This document shows, one piece after another, positions 44,818 to 53,587 of a stretch of 64,000 nucleotides of DNA. The position numbers and the translations under genes are program-made. Numbering within the stretch: position 1 is the stretch's first letter; each line of letters begins with the position of its first letter. Below the pieces are notes generated by a model. That model searched no databases. It was not told the origin of the DNA and saw only the letters and a list, made by a program, of their open reading frames with translations. Origin of the DNA: an uncultured cyanobacterium. GTDB lineage: Bacteria > Cyanobacteriota > Cyanobacteriia > Cyanobacteriales > Nostocaceae. The DNA lies in NCBI GenBank assembly GCA_903903925.1, contig CAIVAU010000048.1, positions 1 to 64,000 of the forward strand, read 5' to 3'.

Positions 44818-44904
44818 CTTCTCTATCTCCAAATGGTACGGCTTGCAGGTCGCCACCATTGCCGATGGGAGGGTAAATGGTAAAGCGATCCACTAAAGTC
44901 GGTT

Positions 44905-45582
44905 TTATGACTCGGTTGCGGCGTAGAACGCCCGTGCCTGTGCCAGCAACTGGTTTTCGCTCATGTGTTGTTCGTTGACGATGACCGTACCGACAACCCG
45001 CTGGGCGATATCCGGATGATGTGCTTTGAGATCGTCTAGCAAATTTTCCATTGCGCTGCTTGCTCCGGTTGAGCTACCAAAAATCAGAATCTTTTCTGCG
45101 CTCGTCAGTGTGCGTGCTACTGCCTCGTAGAAGGATTTGAGTTCTGGCTGGCGCTGACCGTTAGAATCATCTTCTACGTAGTGCAAGTGCCGATGTAAGC
45201 CGTGTGGATCGTAAGGTGTGATTCGCTCCGGTACTGAGCCGTGTAATTCGGTACTATAGATCCGGGCTTCACGATGATCAATTACAACTAGCAGGTGTTC
45301 ACCCTCGGCAACTGTCGCCTGGACGGGTACAGAGGATCGCTCAAGGAAGTGGCGAATCTGCATCAGTTCGTGAATGTCAGATAAATCTTTGTGCTTTGAG
45401 GGGTGAACTGTCAGAGTCTCGCCATTCCGCGTAAATTTCAGATTGCCGTTATGCTCCTCCGTCACGTCGGTCAGTGCATTTAGCATCGATCGCACATCAT
45501 GCCACTGAAGGTTCCTGGCTACCGGGTGCTGAAAGAGAGCATTATAAGTGGTTTGATGAATCCGGGACATCTGTGTTTCCAT
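44905..45582 (-). CDS. Release-factor-like (BaeRF-type) stress protein
   Basis: 225 aa. N-terminal ~75 residues (LQWHDVRSMLNALTDVTEEHNGNLKFTRNGETLTVHP) resemble a HicA-like double-stranded-RNA-binding fold. Residues 95-220 (LLVVIDHREARIYSTELHG...KILIFGSSTGASSAMENLLDDLK...) resemble the bacterial eRF1-like domain that binds RNA or ribosomes. The call is by pattern only. It belongs to a minus-strand run with YggT, DUF1816 and the pyridoxamine-oxidase-like gene. Confidence 0.55.
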   Translation of the reverse strand: METQMSRIHQTTYNALFQHPVARNLQWHDVRSMLNALTDVTEEHNGNLKFTRNGETLTVHPSKHKDLSDIHELMQIRHFLERSSVPVQATVAEGEHLLVVIDHREARIYSTELHGSVPERITPYDPHGLHRHLHYVEDDSNGQRQPELKSFYEAVARTLTSAEKILIFGSSTGASSAMENLLDDLKAHHPDIAQRVVGTVIVNEQHMSENQLLAQARAFYAATES

Positions 45583-45636
45583 TAATTTCTCCTTGATCTA
45601 GCAAGGTCAGTTATCTTTTTCCTTTCAACTCAGAAC

Positions 45637-45903
45637 TTAACTTAAGGTAAATTCATCCTCAAAAATAGTTAAGTCTAAAGGTTTGCACCAATCAATTCGC
45701 AAAGTGATTCCTTCGGCTCGTTCCTGTAATAAATCCTCAATATAGCCAGATTGAGCTAGTTTAGCTTCGTTAACACTGGTAAAAGGACCAAAGTAATAGG
45801 TACAGCAAGGCACTTCAGTGGTAATTTCTATCCACCAGGCAAATTCCAACGGCTGTCGGATAATTTGTACCAACTTCATTAAGAGTTCTCGAAAAATGTT
45901 CAT
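45637..45903 (-). CDS. DUF1816 protein
   Basis: 88 aa. AWWIEITTEVPCCTYYFGPFTSVNEAKLAQSGYIEDLLQERAEGI matches DUF1816, a small cyanobacterial family with a WWIEIxTxxPxCTYYFGPF core, often linked to phycobilisome or stress genes; function unknown. Lies 54 bp upstream of the release-factor-like gene on the same strand. Confidence 0.78.
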   Translation of the reverse strand: MNIFRELLMKLVQIIRQPLEFAWWIEITTEVPCCTYYFGPFTSVNEAKLAQSGYIEDLLQERAEGITLRIDWCKPLDLTIFEDEFTLS

Positions 45904-45990
45904 TATGGGAGCAAAATAGTATAACTGTTGATCTCTGAGGCTTCTGTGCTGTTGGTTTCAACTCATTGGTACTACTTTCAGACAACTAGT

Positions 45991-46521
45991 TCAGTAAGAA
46001 ATCTGGGAGGGTACAGCGGTTGCGGGTTTTGGTGTAGATAAATTATCGTCCGATCCTATCGATTCTCTCTGACTGCTGATTCCATCAGTGGTTCGTCCAC
46101 TCATCTCACTCGGATAGATACGATAGACCTCCATGACCTCCGCACGACCCCAGGCATCAATCCAGGTTCGATTAATAGCGGGCGAAAGCGTTGGATTTTG
46201 TGTTTTGACAAATTGCATCACACGATCAATGTCTTGCTGCTGTGTGATGTGTTCGGCTCGACCCGTCACAGTAACGCTGCGCCAATGCTTTAGATTCTCG
46301 ACATCTTCAACTTGCAAACAAACTTCTGGATTCGCGTCCATGTACTTGGTCTTCATCCCAAGCGTGGTGAAGATGTAAATGTTTGGTTCTTCAAAATAAT
46401 ACTGCATAGGCACAACATAGGGATGTCCTTCAAGCGCACAACCTAAGTGCCCATGCCCTACTTTCTGTAGGAGATCATGCATCTGTTTTGTACTCATTTC
46501 GTCGATATCTAACATAGTCAT
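45991..46521 (-). CDS. Pyridoxamine 5'-phosphate oxidase-family flavin protein
   Basis: 176 aa split-barrel FMN/F420-type protein: GHLGCALEGHPYVVPMQYYFEEPNIYIFTTLGMKTKYMDANPEVCLQVEDV, then WRSVTVTGRAEHI. Proteins of this type near universal-stress and P-ATPase genes are common in hypoxia or dormancy regulons of other bacteria; whether it binds FMN, F420 or haem is not clear. Directly downstream (135 bp) of a well-formed 12-bp periodic control region. Confidence 0.8.
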   Translation of the reverse strand: MTMLDIDEMSTKQMHDLLQKVGHGHLGCALEGHPYVVPMQYYFEEPNIYIFTTLGMKTKYMDANPEVCLQVEDVENLKHWRSVTVTGRAEHITQQQDIDRVMQFVKTQNPTLSPAINRTWIDAWGRAEVMEVYRIYPSEMSGRTTDGISSQRESIGSDDNLSTPKPATAVPSQISY

Positions 46522-46656
46522 TCTCCAGAATCAAGATTTAATTAATTGAGTTGAAAATGTGTTATTGACATTATGCCGACTTACTGTCAAATTTAACTTT
46601 AATCTCTGTAATAAAGTTTTCGTTACATAGCTATAAATTTTCCTGATCACCTACTT

Positions 46657-46760
46657 AGCATGACACCTCAATGTTTGAAATCAGGTTTTAGCAAGTGTTT
46701 GAAAACATATGATTTGTATAAGTTCTACTAAAACATTCTAAAGGTAGAGCAAGGATATTG
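46657..46760 (-). promoter_or_regulatory. Two-armed control region upstream of the pyridoxamine-oxidase-like gene
   Basis: Minus strand, starting points 46702, 46690, 46678 and 46666: TCAAACA, TAAAACC, TCAAACA, GTGTCATGCT, each exactly 12 bp apart. The other arm, plus strand 46716-46750, reads GTATAAGTTCTACTAAAACA then TTCTAAAGGTAGAGC. Rightwards it faces the 3' end of a truncated PepSY gene, so that arm has lost its gene. Confidence 0.72.
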
Positions 46761-46921
46761 ATTTGTTGGCTTGATATGTTAGAATTAGGCAATATTTGGT
46801 AGGTACTGTCGATTAACAAGTTGAAAATTTGGCGGCGAAACAAAGGTCATACAGGACGAGCATTTGACTAAGGTTTACCGATGGTTTTCTGGGGTTATAG
46901 TGAACCGACACTACCCAATCA

Positions 46922-47320
46922 TTAATCTGGGTTTTTGCCTTCAGAGGCATTTTCAAGAACCTTTCCAGTCTTCGCATCGACACCAACTTCGTAGGTCTTT
47001 GCTCCCTGCTTAATATCGAATGAATAGCGCAAGCCACTCCCGCCACTTTCATTTTCCAGTTCTTCATCCACAATTTTTCCCGGATGCGCCTTGAGAGCAA
47101 TCTTACGAGCCTCAAATAAACTCACCTTTGCATGTTTTGCTAACTCTTCGCCAGTATAAGCATATATACTGTTTGCCTTATTTCCCTGTGCAGTTTCTGC
47201 TGTTTGTTGAGCTTGGCTGGGAGAGATTTTGGCTAGTGATTGGAGTTGAGCTAATTCGTTAGCTTTATTAGTGCGTGATTCTACTTTTTGCTGGGCAACG
47301 GCCATTAACACAGAGACCAC
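46922..47320 (-). pseudogene. PepSY domain protein, 5'-truncated
   Basis: Open for 132 codons from a GTG inside the junction at about 47310. The C-terminal half (ISLFEARKIALKAHPGKIVDEELE...YSFDIKQGAKTYEVGVDAKTGKVLEN; first residue here approximate) is a PepSY domain, usually exported to inhibit or guide proteases. The expected signal peptide is missing: only its last residues (LMAVAQQ) remain before the frame enters the head-to-head COG4705 fragment. Probably no longer exported. Confidence 0.65.
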
Positions 47321-47675
47321 TTATTGGCTGGCTGTCGTGTTCTCCAACAGTTTGGGAACGGCTTTTGGTGACTTTCTGACAAGCAACTTGGGACTGAGCT
47401 ATATCCAGGGCGCATTCGTGACAGCTAGCGTTATTGGTGTTGTCATCGCCCTTCACTACATAACAAAGTTGAGCGATATTCTCCTATTCTGGCTGGCGTT
47501 CATCTTCACGCGACCCTTCGGAGCCACCTTCGGAGATTTTCTTACCAAACCAATCAAAGATGGCGGTCTATCACTACCAAGGGGCTATGCTTCAGCGATC
47601 GCCTTTATCCTGCTGGCAATTGTCCTATTTTTTTCCGTGCGAAACCAGAAAAAGGTGCGTCACCAAATTGAATGA
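47310..47675 (+). pseudogene. C-terminal half of a COG4705-type membrane protein
   Basis: TTYWLAVVFSNSLGTAFGDF through LLFWLAFIFTRPFGATFGDFLTKPIKDGGLSLPRG and a last helix matches the second half of the COG4705 membrane-anchored family (normally ~250 aa with four repeated TLGT-GD motifs). The first half is absent; the sequence upstream is the truncated PepSY gene in the opposite direction. Two truncated genes meet here. Confidence 0.72.
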
Positions 47676-47780
47676 TACGTTTAAGCAGATAACTCACCCC
47701 ATAATAGGAACAGATCTCATCCTTGGAATCGTAAGGTTGCTAAATTTTCCCTTTCTGGTTTTTGGCATAGCATCAAAGAT

Positions 47781-48244
47781 ATGAGAATTTTAATGATCGT
47801 ATTGCTAAACCCTTAGCCGAAGATTTAAAGCACCAGCATCATGCTGTTGATATTGCTTGTGATGGGATTGAAGGTTGGGAATATGTCGAAGCAGGTAATT
47901 ATGATTTAATTTTATTAAATTTAATGTTGCCGCGCTTAGATGGAATTACTCTATGTAAACGCTTACGTGCCGTTAAATGTAACGCTTTTATTTTAATGTT
48001 GACAGCACGAGATACAACACCAGATAAAATAATAGGACTTGATGCTGGTGGGGATGATTATTTAGTTAAACCATTTGAACTAGAAGAATTAGCAGCACGA
48101 ATTAGAGCTTTATCTTCTGGTGGTTCTGGTTTGGGATTGGCTATTGCCCAAGCTATTGATGAGAATCACGGTGGATTAATTACTGTCACAAGTCAATTGG
48201 GAATTGGTAGTTGTTTTACTGTGTATTTATCAGTAGGCATATGA
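47781..48244 (+). pseudogene. Fused remnant of a response regulator and its histidine kinase
   Basis: Begins MRILMI, then a frameshift, then PLAEDLKHQHHAVDIACDGIEGWEYVEAGNYDLILLNLMLPRLDG...DYLVKPFELEELAARIRAL, an OmpR-type receiver. It passes directly into SGGSGLGLAIAQAIDENHGGLITVTSQLGIGSCFTVYL, the ATP-binding end of a sensor kinase. The DNA-binding domain and most of the kinase have been deleted. The phospho-acceptor position reads Asn (LLNLMLP) instead of Asp. Confidence 0.82.
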
Positions 48245-48276
48245 TACAACCACCGTGTACTGCGTTTAACCTGAAA

Positions 48277-48297
48277 CCCACTCCTAGAAGGAGTGGG
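48277..48297. terminator. Hairpin between convergent genes
   Basis: CCCACTCCT AGA AGGAGTGGG is a perfect 9-bp stem with a 3-nt loop between the kinase remnant (plus) and the DUF2079 gene (minus, stop at 48315). It could terminate both; no strong T-run follows. Confidence 0.55.
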
Positions 48298-48314
48298 AGT
48301 GGTTCATAGATAGA

Positions 48315-49985
48315 CTAAAGGATAGCTCGTATCAGTTCCGAACGCAACTTTAACCAATCTATCGTAGCTTGAGGGTGAGAAATAGTTGCTTTGTGCAAGA
48401 GAACCACCCCATCTTGCACACCAAGAATTCGGTACTTTTGTTGAGCGATCAGTTGATCAATCAAAGATACAAGAGCTTGAAGCCTATTGCGCTCAAGCTT
48501 CATGACTACTTGATACCGTTGCAGATGCCATAAATCAGCTAAAATATAATCGACTGCGATCGCCTCTGCCTTGTCGTTGCGTAGCATCAGAGATGGCAAA
48601 CGCTCATTTGCCAGTTCTATAATCTCTCGCCGATTTGAAAGATGCGGAATCAAAAAAGCAGTTGCTGAAACGCTAGCCTGTGGTGGAATTAAGTTGATTA
48701 ACGCCTGAATATGTCTTGCGTGTTCCCACTGGCGACTGAGAGAAACAGACAGTACAGGATGACCGAAGTCTGGAATCAAAAAGTAGAAAGCTCCCTGTCC
48801 ATTTGTCATAATTGCTAGGAGAATCGACAAGGTGATACATCCACTCCAAAATCGACGAAAACGCGGGTTAAATTTCTGTTTATGTTTTGACCACCACACA
48901 ATTGCACCGTAAAATAATCCAGGAACTACACTCAAGGCATAACGAATATTGATGGCAAGAGCTTTATCGCTTTTTTGGAGCAACAGTTCTAATAATGGAA
49001 AACCTGTAAGTGTCCAAGCTTCAGGAGATATCGCGGAGACAAATGCCAAAGGCAGCCATTGAAGTAAAAGGTACATAACCCGCCTGTCAAAGGGAGTCAA
49101 TAAACTCACTATAAGTTCTTTAGGGTGAGTGATGATGCCCCAGAGAAGTTGGAGAGTACTAGGAGCATCTCCTTGAACATATTGGTGAAAGAAAGTTTTC
49201 ACATACAGCCGGGAATTATCATTAGAAAACAACGGCATAATTAAGTTTGTTACTAGAGCAACATAACTAAAACTTAATAGACATAAAGCCAAACCTAAAC
49301 AGAGATAGCGACGGAACACAATCAAATAAACACCAATACTAAAGGTGATAAACCCCGTGTCCTCTCGAATTCCTAATGTCAGAGCAACAAAGAGCCAAAA
49401 CAGTAGCCATCTACGCTTTGCTAAAGCTAGTAGTAAACTGAATCCGAATAATGGAATCTGGCAATGTTCATAAAAATTACCAAATATCGGTGCCATCACT
49501 GCGATAGAACCATAAAAACTAGCAGTCATTAAAACAGCTATTGAAAAAGGGAGATAATGGCGAGATAGAACGAACAAAACAATTCCCGCCGCCGTAATTA
49601 ATGTAATTTGTAAAACAACTAAGGTGGCACCGTAAGGGAATAGAGCATATACAGGTAGCCAAAGTAAAAAGTCAAGGACAAAGTGTTGCCCCAAATGGTA
49701 GTAGGATACCGTATTTATCTGACTATCGTCTAGGACAGTGCTCGATTGACCAGAAGAAAGAGAACCTTGAAACAAGTGTCCATGGATGCTGTTCCAAAAT
49801 AACTGGTTAAAAAGTCCTTGATCGTAGGATGAGTAAAAACTATAGTAGCGGTTGAGGGAAAAAACTAACATAAAAATAAAAAAGATTGCCGCTAGTGTCA
49901 ATATTATTCTCAGGTTTGAGTCTCTTTTTATAAATGAAATGGTTGCGATCGACGAGAAGAACTTTGGCATTAGTTTATTTGGCAC
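48315..49985 (-). CDS. DUF2079 integral membrane protein
   Basis: 556 aa, about twelve hydrophobic helices with a soluble C-terminal part. SYDQGLFNQLFWNSIHGHLF near the N-terminus, LGQHFVLDFLLWLPVYALFP and GNFYEHCQIPLFGFSLLLALAKRRW are typical of DUF2079, a family with glycosyltransferase-C-like topology in which lipid-linked sugar transfer has been suggested. Substrate unknown. Its start is divergent from the control region at 50160. Confidence 0.85.
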   Translation of the reverse strand: MPNKLMPKFFSSIATISFIKRDSNLRIILTLAAIFFIFMLVFSLNRYYSFYSSYDQGLFNQLFWNSIHGHLFQGSLSSGQSSTVLDDSQINTVSYYHLGQHFVLDFLLWLPVYALFPYGATLVVLQITLITAAGIVLFVLSRHYLPFSIAVLMTASFYGSIAVMAPIFGNFYEHCQIPLFGFSLLLALAKRRWLLFWLFVALTLGIREDTGFITFSIGVYLIVFRRYLCLGLALCLLSFSYVALVTNLIMPLFSNDNSRLYVKTFFHQYVQGDAPSTLQLLWGIITHPKELIVSLLTPFDRRVMYLLLQWLPLAFVSAISPEAWTLTGFPLLELLLQKSDKALAINIRYALSVVPGLFYGAIVWWSKHKQKFNPRFRRFWSGCITLSILLAIMTNGQGAFYFLIPDFGHPVLSVSLSRQWEHARHIQALINLIPPQASVSATAFLIPHLSNRREIIELANERLPSLMLRNDKAEAIAVDYILADLWHLQRYQVVMKLERNRLQALVSLIDQLIAQQKYRILGVQDGVVLLHKATISHPQATIDWLKLRSELIRAIL

Positions 49986-50159
49986 GATTTGGTATTTTAT
50001 TGACTTTTTCCTAACTTGATTAGATGCATTTCGTTACATAGGTTGATTTTTTAACGCTGACTTACTTACATAAGAAATAGTTATCATACTTTCCACTGGT
50101 TCAAAATATCACATACTGAAAGCAGTGTATCGTAATATTGTAACGATTTAAATATTTTT

Positions 50160-50233
50160 AGTACAAGATAGACAAGTTATACGCTATTCAAACACTTGCT
50201 CAAACATGATTTCTAACAATAGTGTGTCATACT
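50160..50233 (+). promoter_or_regulatory. 12-bp periodic control region, best-preserved copy
   Basis: GTTATACGC, then TCAAACA at 50188, TCAAACA at 50200, TCTAACA at 50212 and GTGTCATACT at 50224, at exact 12-bp spacing. The last element also reads as an extended -10 (TGTCATACT). Almost identical to 57836-57926. Downstream is only a P-ATPase fragment (50325). 49986-50159 has no gene. Confidence 0.75.
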
Positions 50234-50324
50234 CACTCTTGTTCACATTTCCTCACAACTTGCTCATATTTTTTTCGTATTTTCTACTTATTATGTATTC
50301 AAGAACGATGAAATTGGGGTCACC

Positions 50325-50702
50325 GTGCCAATCAGGAAAAGAGGAAAAATGATGTATGTCATTGTTTTGTCAGAAGGCGATAGAGTTCCTGCCGATGCAG
50401 TGGTGGTGTGGTCTACGCATTTGAGTGTTGATGAATCTCTGTTAACAGGTGAATCTTTACCTGTACGCAAGCAATCAGTCAAAGATAACACGGATTTAGA
50501 AAACACCACGAGAACTGCAACACAGCACCGTCCTGGTGGTGACGATTTTCCTTTTGTCTATTCGGGAACGCTGATAGTGCAAGGTCAGGGTATTGCCCAA
50601 GTGTATGCCACTGGTATGCTGACAGAAATGGGCAAGATTGGTAAAGCTTTGCAGACTGTGGAACCAGAAGACACGGTTCTACAAACTGGTAGGCATGGCT
50701 GA
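50325..50702 (+). pseudogene. P-type ATPase actuator-domain fragment
   Basis: LSEGDRVPADAVVVWSTHLSVDESLLTGESLPVRK through SGTLIVQGQGIAQVYATGMLTEMGKIGKALQTVEPEDT is the actuator region of a cation P-type ATPase. There are no upstream membrane helices, and the phosphorylation and nucleotide domains are missing. It is a different ATPase from the remnant at 37705-38294. 50703-50917 continues as unrelated DNA. Confidence 0.78.
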
Positions 50703-50917
50703 TCCAGTGCGCCCGACTGTAGCGCCAGCGATTACTGAGTGTTATACGGGAGCAACGCGATTTTGTGAGGTGGCAAAGCTGGGGAGGCTGGGGAAGAGAA
50801 ATAAATCAAGTATATTTAGTCTATTTTTAGTAGCAAAAAATACTAACCTTTCTCTTTTCTCCCCCAGCTACCCCCGCTTCCCCTGCTCATTTCACGACAA
50901 TCTCACTTTTGAAAACA

Positions 50918-51295
50918 ATGAAAACACTACTGAAAAGATCCGCGTTACTCCTTGCTCTGCCAATGAGTGTCTTAGTTAATTTTTCCTTACCTGCTACTGC
51001 TGATTCTACTGCTGGCATCATCCTGAGTACAAAATGCCAAGGCGGTTACAACATCAATATTTGGCAGAATCATACGAACGGTGAACTGCTCTATCGTGCG
51101 ACCAATCCCAACGGTAATTTAAGTTTGGGCAAAGGAACTAAGCAAGCGACAGAAGGTGTTCGAGTGTATAAGTTTCGGAATAGAAATTATGAATATTGGG
51201 TGTGGGATGGCACGTTAGATAACCCACAGTCTGGAACTTTAGAGGTGTATAAAAACAACCGGATCTTGATGCGGCAAACTTGTAAGAAAAGTTGA
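50918..51295 (+). CDS. Small secreted protein, unknown
   Basis: 125 aa from ATG 50918. Signal peptide MKTLLKRSALLLALPMSVLV...ATA, mature ~95 residues with two Cys (TKCQGGYNINIW, MRQTCKKS) likely forming a disulphide, and a beta-rich middle (GELLYRATNPNGNLSLGKGT, YEYWVWDGTLDNPQSGTLEVY). This pattern recurs in cyanobacterial periplasmic proteins; function unknown. Confidence 0.65.
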   Translation: MKTLLKRSALLLALPMSVLVNFSLPATADSTAGIILSTKCQGGYNINIWQNHTNGELLYRATNPNGNLSLGKGTKQATEGVRVYKFRNRNYEYWVWDGTLDNPQSGTLEVYKNNRILMRQTCKKS

Positions 51296-51331
51296 ATCTT
51301 CAGTACTCTTTCTCATAGAGGTTTATTAAAC

Positions 51332-51466
51332 ATGTTCGATCTTGACCAAACTATCAAAGATCGGCACTCAACCCGAAAATTCTTATCCAAACCCGTGCCG
51401 CGAAATTTACTGGATGAGGCTCTTGCTCTAGCACAGCTCGAGCCGTCGAATTCCAATACCCTTTAA
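51332..51466 (+). pseudogene. N-terminal fragment of a nitroreductase
   Basis: 44 codons, MFDLDQTIKDRHSTRKFLSK then PVPRNLLDEALALAQLEPSNSNT, match the first part of the FMN nitroreductase family up to just before the QPW motif, then stop. The rest of the gene is gone. Confidence 0.8.
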
Positions 51467-51488
51467 ATCCCACTGCCCATTAAATCTG

Positions 51489-51629
51489 CTGGCTCGAAAA
51501 TACTCTAGTTCTACCGAGGACAATTTTGATATTTATCTTCCCAGAAGGCTTGCCAAATATACGAAGTTAATCTACACCACTATTTTCGCGATTATTACAA
51601 TGATCACCATCTATCAAATGTTGAATTAA
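51489..51629 (+). pseudogene. C-terminal tail of a membrane protein
   Basis: Open frame without a start: LARKYSSSTEDNFDIYLPRR then LAKYTKLIYTTIFAIITMITIYQMLN, ending in one hydrophobic helix. It reads as the end of a deleted gene joined just after the nitroreductase fragment. Family not recognised. Confidence 0.4.
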
Positions 51630-51652
51630 AAAATACCAAAACACTGGAGGCA

Positions 51653-52327
51653 GTGATGCCCAAACAAATTTCTCTGAATACGCTATGGAATTCAGCCCCA
51701 TCTCAGGATCGTATATTCCGCTTAGATGACTTCACTCACCTGCCAGAAGTCGCCAGACGATATCTTGAACATGCGATCGCGCCTGGAACAAAGCTCGCTT
51801 CTGCGGTTCGCTTGCAGATGCACGGTGAAATCAAATTGAAGAATTGGATTCCATTTAAAGCAGAGCAAGTCATTTGCTCTTAACATGGACTGATTTGGAG
51901 TGCTACAGCATGGATGAATAGCTTCTTGCCAATTGTGGGATCAGACCGCATCATCGACGGCATTGGTGCGATGCAGTGGAAGCTTTTAGGATTATTCCCT
52001 GTGATGACGGCGAGTGGTTCTGATATTACGCGGTCTGCTGTTGGTCGCCTCCAAGCAGAGTCAGTGTGGTTACCGTCTGTATTCTGTAGCAATGGCGTTT
52101 CATGGACAAGTACAGATTCATCGCCTCTAAACTTCAGTTTGCATTCCAGTTTTGTCGTGCAAGGCGAGCGAGCCGAACTAGATTTCACCCTTGATCAAAT
52201 GGGTCGTCTCAAGACCTGCAAGCTACCACGCTGGGGCAATCCAGAAAGTGCTGATTTTGATTATGTGGACTTCGGTGGAATCTATGAATTTATGCAATTT
52301 TTACTAAGCTCTACGATTATTACATAA
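51653..52327 (+). pseudogene. DUF6544-like protein with an in-frame stop
   Basis: HLPEVARRYLEHAIAPGTKLASAVRLQMHGEIKL...FKAEQVICS, TAA at 51881-51883, then in the same frame HGLIWSATAWMN, LPIVGSDRIIDGIGAMQWKLLGLFPVMTASGSDITRSAVGR, and FDYVDFGGIYE. The family is normally continuous; the nonsense codon and an early, aberrant end (FMQFLLSSTIIT) mark a pseudogene. Family name given by pattern recall. Confidence 0.65.
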
Positions 52328-52469
52328 CGATGCTTGAAATGATGTCTATGCAGATGTTTTAATTGCATGATTTGTATGAAAAGTTTACCATCAAATATGG
52401 TTACATAAATCTAGCGATGAAAGTCTAGCTAAGACGCTTAAGAGGAATTTCCTGGTAAGAGAATTACGT

Positions 52470-52560
52470 TTTAATAAGGTTTGAATTGCGTGTGAGTCGT
52501 ATAAGTTCTGCTAAAACATTCAAAAGGTAGAGGTTATATTAGGCAAATTTTGTGAACATT
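52470..52560 (+). promoter_or_regulatory. Control-region copy upstream of the PstB-like gene
   Basis: GTATAAGTTCTGCTAAAACA (52499) then TTCAAAAGGTAGAGGTTATA, TTAGGCAAATTTTGTGAACA and TTCAACAAATTGACG. The same series precedes the universal stress gene (minus, 60133-60050) and, less exactly, paralogue B. The leftward arm faces the DUF6544 pseudogene's 3' end and is degenerate. Confidence 0.62.
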
Positions 52561-52624
52561 CAACAAATTGACGGCAAAAGAAACCTAAGCTCAATTTTAT
52601 ATACACCTTCACTTGCCAAACTGA

Positions 52625-53464
52625 ATGAAAAATATGACACAAAATAGTGAGATAATAAAACTAGATAACGACGCCAAAAATATACAAAGTAAATTACTTT
52701 TTGATGTCGAAGGTATTAAGGTTTATTACAATGGATTGATGGCACTCCAGTCAGTCTATATGAAGATTCCTGACAAACAAATAATTTCCTTGATTGGACC
52801 TTCTGGTTGTGGCAAAAGTACTATACTGCGTTGCTTCAACCGGATGAATGACTTAATCCCTGAAGCTAAAGTTGAAGGGATACTGAATTACCATAATCGA
52901 AATATTTATGATAAGAGCGTTAATTCGGTTAAACTGCGACGTCAGGTGGGAATGGTTTTCCAAAGACCAAATCCTTTTTCAAAATCAATTTATGAGAATA
53001 TTGCTTTTGCACCGCGTACCAACGGTTATAAAGGGAATCTGGATGAACTGGTAGAGCAATCTCTCAAACGAGCAGCAATTTGGGATGAAGTGAAGGACAA
53101 ACTCCCATCGACGGCTACAGCTTTATCGGGAGGACAACAGCAACGGCTTTGTATTGCAAGAGCGATCGCCATGAAGCCAGATGTCTTGCTAATGGATGAA
53201 CCCTGTTCTTCTTTAGACCCAATTTCAACTCGTCAAGTTGAGGAATTTTGCCTTGAATTCAAGGAGCAATACAGTATCATTATGGTGACTCATAACATGC
53301 AACAAGCTTTGCGGATAGCAGATTGGACTGCTTTTTTCAACACAGAGACAGACGACTCAGGTAAACATTCGGGGAAATTAGTCGAGTTTAGTCCTACTGA
53401 GCAACTGTTCGGCTCTCCTGTTATTAAGGCAACCAATGACTATATCCATGGACGTTTTGGTTGA
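52625..53464 (+). CDS. pstB: PstB-like phosphate ABC transporter ATPase, solitary
   Basis: 279 aa. Walker [32 protein letters not shown] with the PstB-specific [16 protein letters not shown], signature [16 protein letters not shown], Walker [13 protein letters not shown], and the H-loop MVTHNMQQA. It would energise phosphate uptake, but no pstS, pstC or pstA lies nearby, so it must work with permeases elsewhere or be an orphan. It shares its control region with the universal stress gene. Confidence 0.9.
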   Translation: MKNMTQNSEIIKLDNDAKNIQSKLLFDVEGIKVYYNGLMALQSVYMKIPDKQIISLIGPSGCGKSTILRCFNRMNDLIPEAKVEGILNYHNRNIYDKSVNSVKLRRQVGMVFQRPNPFSKSIYENIAFAPRTNGYKGNLDELVEQSLKRAAIWDEVKDKLPSTATALSGGQQQRLCIARAIAMKPDVLLMDEPCSSLDPISTRQVEEFCLEFKEQYSIIMVTHNMQQALRIADWTAFFNTETDDSGKHSGKLVEFSPTEQLFGSPVIKATNDYIHGRFG

Positions 53465-53587
53465 ACAGTGTATCTAAGTTTTCTTTGCGCCAGCTTAATA
53501 ATAAAGGACGGGCAAGATGCCCATCCTACAAGATTGGATAACTTATGTTTTGGTATTCCTTAAACTTTAGAAGCGGGATTATCCATG

